64,000 bases of DNA. Source: Mycobacterium senriense (GTDB taxonomy: Bacteria; Actinomycetota; Actinomycetes; Mycobacteriales; Mycobacteriaceae). The position numbers and the translations under genes are program-made. The notes under the pieces were generated by a model, which saw only the letters and a list, made by a program, of their open reading frames with translations, was not told where the DNA came from and made no database searches. The stretch covers positions 62,001 to 126,000 of the forward strand of contig NZ_AP024828.1 in NCBI RefSeq assembly GCF_019668465.1. The letters are read 5' to 3'. This document shows positions 45,640 through 55,259 of this stretch, piece by piece (position 1 is the first letter of the stretch; every line of letters starts with the position of its first letter).

Positions 45640-45825
45640 ATGAGTACGGACAAGATCAATCGCGCCATCCTGCTCGCCATGGTGGTGATCGGAGCGGTTG
45701 CTTATGGCCTGCTGTACAGCCACGCGTCAATCGTCTTCAAACTGCTGGTGCCACTCGCGCTGATCGTCCTGGTCGTGTTGATCGTTCGGGATGTGATCAA
45801 GGACCAGGATTCCGGAAAGCGCTGA
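45640..45825 (+). CDS. Small two-helix membrane protein
   Basis: A 61-residue protein with helices ILLAMVVIGAVAYGLLYSHA and IVFKLLVPLALIVLVVLIVRDV, and a charged C-terminus (IKDQDSGKR). The ATG has GAAGTTAGG upstream and lies 29 bases after the preceding gene in the same direction. It belongs to no family I recognise. It may form a unit with its neighbours in the envelope. Confidence 0.7.
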   Translation: MSTDKINRAILLAMVVIGAVAYGLLYSHASIVFKLLVPLALIVLVVLIVRDVIKDQDSGKR

Positions 45826-45891
45826 CGCCGGGCGGCGACGGCTACTGAGGTAGCGTTCTGAGGAGTCTTCGATGGTTCGGCAGGAGAGCAG

Positions 45892-46329
45892 ATGACCGAA
45901 ATGCTGGAGTCGGGTCTCTTCGGTTTCCTCACGGTAGTAAGCCTTGCGCTGGCGTTGATGTTCGTTGCTCTCGCCGCTGTATACGTGAAACGGTTGGGAG
46001 ACCGAACGCCTCTTCCGATAAGCGACGAAATTGGCAGTGCCAAAGCCGTTACGCGTAAAGTGCGCAAAGGCGAACCAATGTCGCAGGAAGAGTTGGATTA
46101 TGCGCGGGAGATCGTTGGCCGTCGCAGCTCCCTGATGACGTTCTCCATCCCCGCTGCTTTATTCAGTGCGGGATGCTTTTATGTGTTCGGCAGCCTTTAC
46201 CACTTGCACGGTGCGACGCCCTCGGAACGGACATTTCTCGGGGTGTTCCCGATGTTGGCCGCCACGAACTTCACGACTCAGATTCTGCGCAGCAGACGTT
46301 TGAGAAGGCGGCTGCGGAAATTGTCCTGA
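45892..46329 (+). CDS. Hypothetical membrane protein
   Basis: A 145-residue protein with a first helix FGFLTVVSLALALMFVALAAVYV, a cytosolic charged middle (KAVTRKVRKGEPMSQEELDYAREIVGRRSS), then hydrophobic segments MTFSIPAALFSAGCFYVFGSLY and FLGVFPMLAATNFTTQIL, and a basic end (RSRRLRRRLRKLS). The ATG is preceded by AGGAGAGCAG. Its base composition is less GC-rich than its neighbours, suggesting a different history. Function is unknown. Confidence 0.72.
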   Translation: MTEMLESGLFGFLTVVSLALALMFVALAAVYVKRLGDRTPLPISDEIGSAKAVTRKVRKGEPMSQEELDYAREIVGRRSSLMTFSIPAALFSAGCFYVFGSLYHLHGATPSERTFLGVFPMLAATNFTTQILRSRRLRRRLRKLS

Positions 46330-46431
46330 TGACACATCGGACCGGGCGTCTGATGCGGTCACGGGCAGATCGGTACGCCGCCAGCAGCTCGGGGTCGCGT
46401 TGCGGTTGCGTTGTCGCTAGTCTTTGCACGA

Positions 46432-46454
46432 TCATATGTCAATTGGATACATGA
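46432..46454. promoter_or_regulatory. Imperfect palindrome in the mmpS-mmpL promoter
   Basis: TCATATGTCAATTGGATACATGA (23 bases, here divided as TCATATGTCAAT and TGGATACATGA) pairs at 8 of 11 positions. TTGCAC at 46424-46429 and TACATG at 46448-46453, 18 bases apart, could be the promoter elements, so a repressor bound here would block it. Confidence 0.4.
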
Positions 46455-46535
46455 CCGTCTACTATCCGCATGTGCACGAGCGCGGGAGCGGGGGCGAGAA
46501 CACGATGTGCGGACCGGATTCCGAAGGGTGACGGC

Positions 46536-46979
46536 GTGAGCCCCCGTTCAGTCGGCAGGACCGTCTTGGCCCGCGCCTGGATGCCTCTGGTTGCGGTCGT
46601 TGCGGTCGGCGTGGGGGCGGTGGCCATGTGGAAGGTGCACCAGTTCTCCGACCCCCCGCCAGTCGTCACTGTCAATGAACCGGCAGCGCCGCCGGAGTTC
46701 AGTATCAAACGAATCGACTACGAGGTGTTCGGCTCCGTCGGGCAAGGGGGGACGCTCGTCTGGGTGGACTACGACGGGCATCCGCACACGGTCGATCTCA
46801 CGACCTTGCCGTGGTCGCACACCGAGTCGACCACGCTCACCGTGGTGTCCGGCAGCATCTCGGCGCAGGTTCATGGTGGTTCAGTCGGCTGCCGGCTGCG
46901 GGTGAATGGCGTTGTCCGCGCTGAACAGTCCGATACCCACCAGGATGCACACGTCTTTTGTCTGGTGAAGTCCGCATGA
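46536..46979 (+). CDS. MmpS-family membrane protein
   Basis: A 147-residue MmpS. One N-terminal helix (WMPLVAVVAVGVGAVAMW) anchors a periplasmic domain with the family segments IDYEVFGSVGQGGTLVWVDYDGHP, LPWSHTESTTLTVVSGSISAQVHGGSVGCRLRVNGVV and a second Cys (HVFCLVKSA), likely forming a disulphide. MmpS proteins assist MmpL lipid exporters. The start is GTG at 46536. Its TGA overlaps the mmpL ATG (ATGA). Confidence 0.92.
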   Translation: MSPRSVGRTVLARAWMPLVAVVAVGVGAVAMWKVHQFSDPPPVVTVNEPAAPPEFSIKRIDYEVFGSVGQGGTLVWVDYDGHPHTVDLTTLPWSHTESTTLTVVSGSISAQVHGGSVGCRLRVNGVVRAEQSDTHQDAHVFCLVKSA

Positions 46980-49819
46980 GCGAGCATCTGGCCGAGCACC
47001 GCGTGAAACGACCTTTCGTCCCCAGAATGGTCCGCATCTTCGCGATACCGATCATTGCCTTCTGGGCCCTTCTCGCTATTTCGACGAACACCTTCATGCC
47101 GCAGGTAGAGCGGGTCGCAGAAGAACTCGCGGGGCCGGTGGTCCCGCACTATGCGCCGTCGCAGCGGTCGTTGCTGGCCATCGGTGCGAAATTCCAGGAG
47201 TCCAATTCGACCAGCTTGGCCATGGTCGTGCTGGAAGCCAACCGGAGGCTGGGCGACGGAGACCATCAGTACTACGACGAGTTGATGCGCCGGCTGTTGC
47301 GGGACACCAAGCATGTGCAGTCCGCCATTGATCTGTGGGGAAAGCCGATCACCGCGGCAGGCGCGCAGAGTCTCGACGGCAAATGCACGTACGTGCTGTT
47401 GCGTCTCGCGGGCGATATCGGCCAAATGCAAGCGAACGAGTCCGTTGCCGCGGTACGGGATATCGTCGCTAAGGACACGCCGCCGCCTGGGCTCAAGGTC
47501 TACGTCAGCGGCGCGGCCCCGCTCGCCAAAGACACGGTGGCTATTGCGAATAACAGCTTGAACAACATCACGATCGTGACGATCTTCCTCATTCTCGGGA
47601 TGTTGCTGCTGGTGTACCGCTCCATCGTCACCCTGTTTGTGCCCTTGGCCGGGGTTCTGTTCGAGCTGCTGGTCGCGAAGGGGGTTACCGCAACCCTCGG
47701 GCATCTCGGGTACATCGAGCTTTCGTCATTCGCGGTGAACATCGTCGTCGCGCTGACCCTGGGAGCGGGGACCGATTACGGCATCTTCTTGATCGGCCGC
47801 TATCACGAGGCGCGACACGACGGCGAAAGCAGGGAGGAGGCGTTTTACACCGCATACAAGAGTGTCGTGCCGGTCATCCTTGGCTCCGGGCTGACGATCG
47901 CGGGGGCGTGTTACTGCTTGACGTTCGCGCGACTCAACTACTTCCACACCATGGGCCCGGCCGTCGCTATCTCCATGCTGTTCACCATCTCGGCAGCGCT
48001 GACGCTCGGCCCGGCCTTCTTGACCGTGGGTAGCCTGTTCGGGCTCTTCGACCCGAAAAGCAAGGCCAAGGCGCATCTGTATCGGCGCATCGGGACGAGT
48101 GTGGTCCGGTGGCCGGTGCCGATCCTGTTCGCCAGCTCCGCTGCGGTGTTACTCGGCGCGATCTTCGTGCCTACGTACCGGCAGAACTATGACGACCGGC
48201 AATACCAGCCGATCAAGGGTCTCGCCAATCAGGGTTTCGCGGCGGCGGATCGGCACTTCCCGAAGAGCAAGCTGTTCTCCGAGATGCTGATGATCGAGTC
48301 CGATCACGACCTGCGAAACTCGGCTGACTTCATCTCACTGGACCGAGCGGCCAAGGCGCTCGAACGCCTTCCCGGCGTCGCGATGGTGCAAAGCATCACC
48401 AGGCCCATGGGCCGAGCTTTGGAACATGCCACGATTCCCTACTTGTTCACCACACAAGGCAGCGGGAACGGTCAACAGCTTCCGTTCAACCAGCAGCAAA
48501 ACGCCAATACCAGCCAGCAGGCACAGATCACGACGCACACCGTCGCGGTCTTGCGCAAGGAAATCGGCTTCTTTCAGAGGGTGTCCGACGAACTGCATCA
48601 GACGGTGCTCACCGTTGAGGACCTGGAACGGGTCAGCAACGAGATGAACGAGGAAGTCTCCAACCTTGACGACTTCTTCCGCCCGGTCAAGAGCTACTTC
48701 TATTGGGAGAAGCACTGTTTCGACATCCCCATCTGCTGGGCATTCAGATCGTTATGGGACACGATCGACCACATCGACCACCTGGCCGAAGACATCAAGT
48801 TCGCGAGAGTCTCTCTCGTGGAGGTGGATAAGGCGTTCCCGCAGATCATCGCGCAACTGAAACTCACGGCCGACGACTCGGAGTCTTTGGCGGCTCTGTT
48901 GGTCAACACCTACGGTTCCTCGTCTCTGCAGACCACCCAGACCGACCAGACATACTTCGACCAGGTCAATGTCGGGCTCGACTTCGACCAGTCCCGTAGC
49001 GACGACTTCTTCTACATTCCGCACGAGGGCTTCGACAACGAAGACGTCAAGACCGGCATGAAGCTCCTGATGTCGCCGGACGGCAAGGCTGCTCGTTTCA
49101 TCGTCACCCACACGGGGGACGCCAATGGCCCGGAAGGCGTGCAGCACGTCGAACAGTTCCCCAACGCGATAACCGCGGCGCTCAAAGAGACTTCGTTGGC
49201 CGGCGCGAAGGTTTATATCGGCGGTTCGGGATCAACCAACAAGGACATCCAGGAATACGCCGCCTCCGATCTGCTCATCGTGGCGATCGCTGCCTTCGTG
49301 CTGATCTTCTTGATCATGTTGTTCCTGACGCGAAGTCTGATGGCCGCCATCGTCATCCCCGCCACGGTGGCCTTCTCCTACGCCGGTGCGTTCGGGCTCT
49401 CGATACTCGTCTGGCAGCACCTCATCGGCCTGCCGCTGTACTGGCTGATCCTGCCGTTGACGTTCATCATCCTGGTGGCGGTGGGTTCCGACTACAACTT
49501 GCTGTTGATCCTGCGTGTCAAAGAGGAACTGCACGCGGGAATTCACACCGGCCTCATCCGCGCGCTCGGAAGTACGGGTGGCGTGGTGACATCGGCGGGT
49601 CTGGTGTTCGCGTTCACCATGCTCGCGATGCTGAGCAGCCAGCTCAGAACCGTCGGTCAGGTGGGTTCGACCGTGTGTATCGGCCTGCTGCTCGACACGC
49701 TGATCGTGCGTTCGTTCGTCGTGCCGTGCATCCTGCGGATCATGGGACCCTGGTTCTGGTGGCCCACGCTGGTGCGTACCCGCCCGCTGCCCCCGACACG
49801 GAAGGCCCAGATCGCATGA
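46976..49819 (+). CDS. MmpL-family RND transporter
   Basis: A 947-residue MmpL4/5-like exporter. About 12 transmembrane helices are arranged as 1+5, 1+5 around two periplasmic regions. The proton-relay Asp-Tyr pairs are GAGTDYGIFLIGRYHEAR in helix 4 and VGSDYNLLLILRVKEE in helix 10. The second periplasmic region contains a long helical section (QQNANTSQQAQ...VEDLERVSNEMNEEVSNLDDF) and CFDIPICW, as in the siderophore-exporting MmpL4/5 group. The cargo could be a lipid, siderophore or peptidolipid. It is coupled to mmpS before and an SDR gene after by ATGA overlaps. Confidence 0.94.
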   Translation: MSEHLAEHRVKRPFVPRMVRIFAIPIIAFWALLAISTNTFMPQVERVAEELAGPVVPHYAPSQRSLLAIGAKFQESNSTSLAMVVLEANRRLGDGDHQYYDELMRRLLRDTKHVQSAIDLWGKPITAAGAQSLDGKCTYVLLRLAGDIGQMQANESVAAVRDIVAKDTPPPGLKVYVSGAAPLAKDTVAIANNSLNNITIVTIFLILGMLLLVYRSIVTLFVPLAGVLFELLVAKGVTATLGHLGYIELSSFAVNIVVALTLGAGTDYGIFLIGRYHEARHDGESREEAFYTAYKSVVPVILGSGLTIAGACYCLTFARLNYFHTMGPAVAISMLFTISAALTLGPAFLTVGSLFGLFDPKSKAKAHLYRRIGTSVVRWPVPILFASSAAVLLGAIFVPTYRQNYDDRQYQPIKGLANQGFAAADRHFPKSKLFSEMLMIESDHDLRNSADFISLDRAAKALERLPGVAMVQSITRPMGRALEHATIPYLFTTQGSGNGQQLPFNQQQNANTSQQAQITTHTVAVLRKEIGFFQRVSDELHQTVLTVEDLERVSNEMNEEVSNLDDFFRPVKSYFYWEKHCFDIPICWAFRSLWDTIDHIDHLAEDIKFARVSLVEVDKAFPQIIAQLKLTADDSESLAALLVNTYGSSSLQTTQTDQTYFDQVNVGLDFDQSRSDDFFYIPHEGFDNEDVKTGMKLLMSPDGKAARFIVTHTGDANGPEGVQHVEQFPNAITAALKETSLAGAKVYIGGSGSTNKDIQEYAASDLLIVAIAAFVLIFLIMLFLTRSLMAAIVIPATVAFSYAGAFGLSILVWQHLIGLPLYWLILPLTFIILVAVGSDYNLLLILRVKEELHAGIHTGLIRALGSTGGVVTSAGLVFAFTMLAMLSSQLRTVGQVGSTVCIGLLLDTLIVRSFVVPCILRIMGPWFWWPTLVRTRPLPPTRKAQIA

Positions 49820-50643
49820 GCGACAACGACAAACCCCTGGCGGGCCGGGTCGCGTTCGTGACCGGCGCCGCGCGCGGGCAGGGCCGTTCGCATTGCGTGC
49901 GGCTGGGCCGGGCCGGAGCCGACGTCGTCGCCATCGACGCCTGCGGCCCGGTGGCGGCGAACAACGGCTACCCGGCCTCGACGCCGGAGGACCTGGCCGA
50001 AACGACGAGCCTGGTGGAAAGCGAAGGCCGCAAGATGCTGGCCGCGCAGATCGACGTGCGCGACGCCGCCGGGCAGCAGCGGATCGTCGACGAGACGATC
50101 ACCCAGTTCGGCCGCCTCGACATCGTCGTCGCCAACGCCGGCGTGCTGAATTGGGGCCGGCTGTGGGAGATTTCGGCTCAGCAATGGCAGGACGTCCTCG
50201 ACACCAACCTAACCGGCGTCTGGAACACCATCAAAGCCGCTGTGCCCGCGATGATTCGGGCGGGCAACGGCGGCTCGATCATCACGATCAGCTCCGCCGC
50301 GGGCGTGAAGGCCGTGCCGGGTTGCGGGCATTACTGCGCCAGCAAGTTCGGCGTGGTCGGGCTGACCAACTCGCTCGCGGTCGAACTCGGTGGATACGGC
50401 ATCCGGGTGAACTCGGTACACCCGTACGGCACCGACACCCCGATGGGCAACGACCCGTCGATGTGGCAACTGTTCGCCGACCACCAGACCTACATCCACA
50501 GCTTCTCCCCCGGCGCATTGCCCACCGACTCGCTCGCCGACCCGAACTTGGTCTCCGACATCGTCCTGTGGCTTGCCAGCGACGCGTCCTCACTGGTGAC
50601 GGCCGCGCAAATTCCCGCCGACAAGGGCTACCTGAAGATCTGA
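49816..50643 (+). CDS. Mycofactocin-type SDR
   Basis: A 275-residue SDR of the mycofactocin-coupled group. TGAARGQGR occupies about residues 16-24, followed by the diagnostic insertion DACGPVAANNGYPASTPEDLAETTSLVE, then NAGVLNWG, SSAAGVKAVPGCGHYCASK and VHPYGTDTPM. In this group NAD is bound so tightly that mycofactocin serves as external electron acceptor. Its ATG lies in the mmpL stop (ATGA), so it may modify the compound exported by MmpL; that is inference. Mycofactocin biosynthesis genes are not in the window. Confidence 0.9.
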   Translation: MSDNDKPLAGRVAFVTGAARGQGRSHCVRLGRAGADVVAIDACGPVAANNGYPASTPEDLAETTSLVESEGRKMLAAQIDVRDAAGQQRIVDETITQFGRLDIVVANAGVLNWGRLWEISAQQWQDVLDTNLTGVWNTIKAAVPAMIRAGNGGSIITISSAAGVKAVPGCGHYCASKFGVVGLTNSLAVELGGYGIRVNSVHPYGTDTPMGNDPSMWQLFADHQTYIHSFSPGALPTDSLADPNLVSDIVLWLASDASSLVTAAQIPADKGYLKI

Positions 50644-50688
50644 TGAGAGAGCCACCGGGCACACCGCCGACGACGGCATAATCGTGTC

Positions 50689-53571
50689 GTGAAGGCACCC
50701 GGCGCTGCAACGGCGAAAGCGCGCGCCGGATCGCTACGACCCGGCGAACTGGCGCAAGCATCGGTGATGGGCGCCCTGTGCGCGGCGATCGCCATCATCG
50801 CGGTCGTCCTTCCGCATGGCGGGGGGCTCGGCCTGCTCGGCAGCGTGCCGACCGGGCTGTTGGCCTATCGCTACCGGATCCGCGTTCTGATCACCGCGAC
50901 GGTCGCCGCCGGTGTGATCGGCTTCCTGGTCGTCGGCCTGAGCGGTCTGGGGGCGATCGGGCTCTGCGCCTATGTCGGGGGCCTGGCCGGAACCGTCAAG
51001 CGGCGCCGCCGCGGCACGCCCACCGTCATCATGGTGTCCTTCGGCGCGGGCGTCGTGGTCGGCGCCGGGATGGTCCTCGCGCTGACCGTCCTGACCCGGT
51101 TCCGGCAACTCGCCTTCCACGCGGCAAGCGCCACCGTGGACGGCGCCTCAACGGTTGTGTCGCGGGTGCCGCAGCTGCGTCCGGCCGCGCAACAGTTCAA
51201 GGATTTCTTCGCCGAGGCGCTGCATTACTGGCAGTGGCTGGTCCTGGGGTACGCCGTATTCGCCATCGTGGGCGCCTCGCTGGTCGGCTGGTGGGCGTTG
51301 TCACGGGTGCTGGAACGACTACGCGGCATCCCCGACGTGCACAAGCTGGACGCGCCCGCCGGCGACGGACCGATCCGGCCCGTCCCGGTACGGCTGGACC
51401 AGGTGCGTCTGCGCTACCCGCACGCCGACCACGACGCGCTGCCTGCGGTCAACCTGGACGTGCGCACGGGAGAACACATCGCGGTCACCGGCGCCAACGG
51501 CTCCGGGAAGACGACGCTGATGTTGATCCTGGCCGGCCGCGAACCGACGTCGGGCACCGTCGACCGTCCCGGGGCGGTCGGGCTCGGCGAACTCGGGGGC
51601 ACCGCGGTCATCATGCAGCACCCGGAGAGCCAGGTGCTGGGCACGAGGGTCGCCGACGACGTGGTCTGGGGACTGCCGCCCGCCAAGACCACGGACATCC
51701 CCCGGCTACTCGGTGAGGTCGGTTTGGCCGACCTGGCCGACCGCGACACCGGCAGTCTGTCCGGCGGAGAGCTGCAGCGCCTGGCCGTGGCCGCGGCGCT
51801 GGCGCGCGAGCCGGCGTTGCTGATCGCCGACGAGGTCACCAGCATGGTCGATCGGCAGGGCCGCGAGAAGCTGCTCGCCGTGTTGTCCGGCCTGACCGAA
51901 CGCCATCAAACCGCGTTGGTGCACATCACCCATTACAACGACGAGGCCGAATACGCCGACCGCGCAATCAAACTCGGCGATGCGTCGGTCGACACCGATC
52001 TGGTGCAGAGCGCGACCGCCCCCGCGCCGACGGCGACGCCCGATCTCGCCTCCAGCGCGCCGGTGCTCGAACTCGTCCGCGTCGGACACGAATACGCCGG
52101 CGGCACGCCGTGGGCTCAGACCGCGCTGCGCGATGTCAGCTTCGCGGTGCACCAGGGCGACGGGCTGCTCATCCACGGCGGAAATGGTTCCGGCAAGTCG
52201 ACACTGGCGTGGATCATGGCCGGATTGACCGCGCCGGCAACCGGTGCCTGTCTGCTCGACGGACGCCCGACCGCCGACCAGGTGGGCGCTGTCGCGCTGC
52301 AGTTCCAGGCGGCGCGGCTGCAGTTGATGCGCAGCCGGGTCGATCTGGAAGTGGCTTCGGCGGCCGGTTTTTCACCCGCCGATCACGCCCGGGTAACCGC
52401 GGCCCTGGCCGCAGTCGGCCTGGACGCCGGGCTGGCGAAGCGGCGCATCGACCAGCTCAGCGGTGGCCAGATGCGTCGCGTGGTGCTGGCCGGGCTGCTG
52501 GCGCGATCGCCACGGGTGTTGATCCTCGACGAGCCGCTGGCCGGGCTGGATGCCGCCAGTCAGCGCGGGCTCGTCCAGTTGCTCACCGAGCGGCGCCGCG
52601 AGACCGGCCTGACCGTGGTGGTCATTTCGCATGACTTCGCCGGGCTTCAGGAGCTGTGTCCGCGCACGCTGCACCTGCATGACGGTTCACTGCAGCCGGC
52701 ACCGGCTGCGGCCCAGCACAATACGGTGGCTATCGACGCTCCGGTCAAGCGGGCGTCCGGTCGCCGGCGCCCCGTCGTGCTGCTGCGGCCGGTGCCGGGC
52801 AGCTCGCCCATACACGAGCTGTGGGCCGGTACCAAACTGCTTGTAGTATTCGGCTTTTCGTTGCTGTTGACGTTCTTCCCGGGTTGGGTGGCGATCGGGC
52901 TCACCGGCGCGCTGGCGGTGATCGGAATGCGGCTGGCGCGCATCCCCCGGGGCGTGCTGCCGTCGGTGCCGCGCTGGCTGTGGATCGTGCTGGTGATCGT
53001 CGGCATCAACGCGGCGTTCGCCGGCGGGAGCCCGAGGGTCCACCTGGGCACTGTGACGCTGGGCTTCGGCGGCCTGCTGGACCTGCTGCGGCTTACCACG
53101 CTGTCGGTGGTGTTGCTCGCACTGGGCGCACTGGTGTCGTGGACGACCAATGTCGCCGAGATCGCCCCGGCGGTCGCCACTTTGGGCCGCTTCCTGCGGC
53201 CGCTGCGGATCCCCGTCGACGACTGGTCGGTCGCATTGGCGCTCGCGCTGCGCACCTTCCCGATGCTCATCGACGAATTCCGGGTGCTCTTCGCCGCGCG
53301 CCGACTGCGGCCCAAGCGGCGGCCGCAAACCCGTTGGGCCAGGCTGCGGAACCCGTTGGCGGACGTGATCGACGTGGTCGTCGCGGTCATCACGGTGACA
53401 CTGCGCCGCGCCGACGAGATGGGCGATGCCATCACCGCCCGCGGCGGTACGGGTCAAATTTCCGCAGCCCCGTCGCGACCGAAACCGGCCGACTGGCTGG
53501 CTCTTTCGATCGTGCTGGCGGTGTGCGGGGCCGCCGTCGCGGCCGAGCTCGCGTTGTTCGCCGGCTACTGA
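50689..53571 (+). CDS. Single-chain ECF-type transporter (TM-ABC-ABC-EcfT fusion)
   Basis: A 960-residue protein. Residues about 20-215 have five or six transmembrane helices and may be the substrate-binding S component. The first ABC domain has Walker [10 protein letters not shown] near 266, LSGGELQRL and IADEVTS near 375; the second has GGNGSGKST near 497, LSGGQMRRV near 590 and [10 protein letters not shown]. Residues about 700-955 form an EcfT domain ([26 protein letters not shown] is the coupling motif). M. tuberculosis has the first three parts as Rv2326c and EcfT as separate Rv2325c. It probably imports a vitamin or metal. The start is GTG. Confidence 0.9.
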   Translation: MKAPGAATAKARAGSLRPGELAQASVMGALCAAIAIIAVVLPHGGGLGLLGSVPTGLLAYRYRIRVLITATVAAGVIGFLVVGLSGLGAIGLCAYVGGLAGTVKRRRRGTPTVIMVSFGAGVVVGAGMVLALTVLTRFRQLAFHAASATVDGASTVVSRVPQLRPAAQQFKDFFAEALHYWQWLVLGYAVFAIVGASLVGWWALSRVLERLRGIPDVHKLDAPAGDGPIRPVPVRLDQVRLRYPHADHDALPAVNLDVRTGEHIAVTGANGSGKTTLMLILAGREPTSGTVDRPGAVGLGELGGTAVIMQHPESQVLGTRVADDVVWGLPPAKTTDIPRLLGEVGLADLADRDTGSLSGGELQRLAVAAALAREPALLIADEVTSMVDRQGREKLLAVLSGLTERHQTALVHITHYNDEAEYADRAIKLGDASVDTDLVQSATAPAPTATPDLASSAPVLELVRVGHEYAGGTPWAQTALRDVSFAVHQGDGLLIHGGNGSGKSTLAWIMAGLTAPATGACLLDGRPTADQVGAVALQFQAARLQLMRSRVDLEVASAAGFSPADHARVTAALAAVGLDAGLAKRRIDQLSGGQMRRVVLAGLLARSPRVLILDEPLAGLDAASQRGLVQLLTERRRETGLTVVVISHDFAGLQELCPRTLHLHDGSLQPAPAAAQHNTVAIDAPVKRASGRRRPVVLLRPVPGSSPIHELWAGTKLLVVFGFSLLLTFFPGWVAIGLTGALAVIGMRLARIPRGVLPSVPRWLWIVLVIVGINAAFAGGSPRVHLGTVTLGFGGLLDLLRLTTLSVVLLALGALVSWTTNVAEIAPAVATLGRFLRPLRIPVDDWSVALALALRTFPMLIDEFRVLFAARRLRPKRRPQTRWARLRNPLADVIDVVVAVITVTLRRADEMGDAITARGGTGQISAAPSRPKPADWLALSIVLAVCGAAVAAELALFAGY

Positions 53572-53583
53572 GCCGTAACGCGC

Positions 53584-54867
53584 TCAGAACCGCGCCAGTG
53601 CCGGGACGTCGGCCAGCGCACAGTCCGGGATGCCTTCGGCCGCGCGCAGCAGAAAGTTGAGTTTCGCGATGCGCTCGCCCGACCGCGGTGCGCCGTTCTT
53701 CTGAAACGGCGCACCCAGGCCCACAGCCAGGTCCATCACCACGTCGTCGATGACGCCGCCCGAGCGGCCAGAAGGGATCGCCAAAATGCTGTTCCTCGTG
53801 GCGTATTCGAAGCAGTCCAGGGCTTCGGCGATGGTTCCGACCTGGTTGGGCTTCAGGATGAAACCGTCCACGGCGGACGTCTCGACGGCCCGCTGCAAGC
53901 GGGAGCGGTTGGTGACGATCAGGTCGTCCCCGAGAATGATCGAACGGTGCACCGCCTGCACCGCTTTGGCGAACCCGGGCCAGTCATCCCCGTCCAGCAG
54001 GTCTTCGATGAACAGCATCGGGAACTCCTGCGACAGCCCCCGGGCATAATCGATCAAAGCCTCCGCCGTCACCCGTTCGCCGTCGAATGCGTATGTCGCA
54101 GAGTCGCTGTCGTACACCTCACTGGACGCGCAGTCCAGGGCGAACGCCATGATGTCGGCGCAGCCGGCGCGCTCGACGGCCTCGGTCAGCACCTCCAGGA
54201 CGACGCGCGGATCGCTAGACGGCGCGATGTATCCATACGACGACGCCAGCATCGGTGCGCGGCCGAGCCGCTCGGCGAGCACCTCGCCGAGCGGCTCGAA
54301 CAGGCTCACCCCCTTTTCGACCGCGGATTGGATCGAGTCCGCGCGATAAGGCACGACGAGGAACTCACTGAATGTCTGGCAGACGTCGCCGTAGTGTCCC
54401 CCGTTGATCATGTTGAAGCTGGGCACCGGGACGGTGGTCGGTGGCTCGAGCCCGAGCAGCGCGCCGACATAGGTGTAGGTGGGTGTGCCGGCCGCGGCGG
54501 CGGCCGCCCGCAGCAGCGCGATCGACGTTGAGTAGATCGCGTTGCCGCCGAGCCGGTGCTTGTCCGGCGTGCCGTCGAGATCGATCATGACCCGGTCCAG
54601 TGACCGCGGATCGTCGAGCTCCGCGCCGATGAGGGCGGGGGCGATCTCGTCGGTCACCGCGGCGATGGCGTGGTGCACGCTCAGCCCGTTGTAGTGGGTT
54701 CGATCGCCGTCCCGCAGCACGAACGCCTCATGTGAACCCACGGAGCTGCCGGTCGGGGACGCGCCACGGCCGACAACGCCGCTGTCGGTGGTGATCTCGA
54801 CCTCGACCAGGGGCCGGGCTTTACAGTCCAGCAGTTGGCGCGCGATGACGGACGCGATCTTCATCAT
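53584..54867 (-). CDS. Enolase-superfamily paralogue with altered active site
   Basis: A 427-residue enolase-like protein. The metal ligands are kept (Asp245 in ALDCASSE, Glu288 in FIEDLLDGDDW, Asp315 in LGDDLIVTN), as are the base Lys339 in LKPNQVGT, the Glu168 equivalent in FSEFLVVP, and KNGAPRSGERIAK. However DEGGFAP is replaced by SSYGYIAP, so the general acid Glu211 is Tyr211, and SHRSGET is SGRSGGV, with Gly in place of His. It is probably not the glycolytic enolase but may act on a related phosphonate or phospho-acid. The start is the ATG at 54867 or 54864. It is convergent with the ECF gene. Confidence 0.87.
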   Translation of the reverse strand: MMKIASVIARQLLDCKARPLVEVEITTDSGVVGRGASPTGSSVGSHEAFVLRDGDRTHYNGLSVHHAIAAVTDEIAPALIGAELDDPRSLDRVMIDLDGTPDKHRLGGNAIYSTSIALLRAAAAAAGTPTYTYVGALLGLEPPTTVPVPSFNMINGGHYGDVCQTFSEFLVVPYRADSIQSAVEKGVSLFEPLGEVLAERLGRAPMLASSYGYIAPSSDPRVVLEVLTEAVERAGCADIMAFALDCASSEVYDSDSATYAFDGERVTAEALIDYARGLSQEFPMLFIEDLLDGDDWPGFAKAVQAVHRSIILGDDLIVTNRSRLQRAVETSAVDGFILKPNQVGTIAEALDCFEYATRNSILAIPSGRSGGVIDDVVMDLAVGLGAPFQKNGAPRSGERIAKLNFLLRAAEGIPDCALADVPALARF

Positions 54868-54967
54868 CGACCTCCCGGACCCAGGATCTCAGCGTAAGAC
54901 CACGCTACTGAGAGGTCACTGAGAAGTCGCCACCCGTCATTTCCCGCCCGGCCGCGCTAGGCTAGCG

Positions 54968-54989
54968 TTTACACAAGTAGTACTGTAAA
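54968..54989. promoter_or_regulatory. Inverted repeat with CAAGTAGT in the ferredoxin promoter
   Basis: TTTACA and TGTAAA flank CAAGTAGTAC. The CAAGTAGT at 54974-54981 is the half-site seen in the two other promoters of the Rieske locus (60200-60230, 63743-63755). The site lies about 43 bases before the ferredoxin start. Confidence 0.5.
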
Positions 54990-55031
54990 AACTCCGAGTG
55001 TCGGACAGAGGGATCCCGAGGGAGGATCTTC

Positions 55032-55223
55032 ATGCGGCCGGTAGTGAACCTTGATCGGTGTGAAGGCAACGCCTACTGCGTGAACATCGCGCCGGGTGTC
55101 TTCCAGCTCGACGATGACGACTATGCGGTGGTCATCGCGGATCCGATCCCAGCCGAGCAGGAGGCGCTGGTCGAGCAAGCCATCGCCGAGTGCCCGCGTG
55201 CCGCCCTGTCTCGCGAGGACTAG
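55032..55223 (+). CDS. 3Fe-4S-type ferredoxin
   Basis: A 63-residue ferredoxin. Cys10 and Cys16 (RCEGNAYC) and the later ECP provide three ligands, with Ala/Tyr in place of the fourth, as in actinobacterial [3Fe-4S] ferredoxins that feed cytochromes P450. The ATG has GGGAGG eight bases upstream. No P450 is adjacent; the nearest oxygenases are the Rieske enzymes, which normally take electrons from 2Fe-2S proteins. The shared CAAGTAGT site suggests co-regulation with that locus. Confidence 0.88.
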   Translation: MRPVVNLDRCEGNAYCVNIAPGVFQLDDDDYAVVIADPIPAEQEALVEQAIAECPRAALSRED

Positions 55224-55259
55224 CGCGCACCACGGCCCGGCGCCGGGCGCCTGTCGGGC

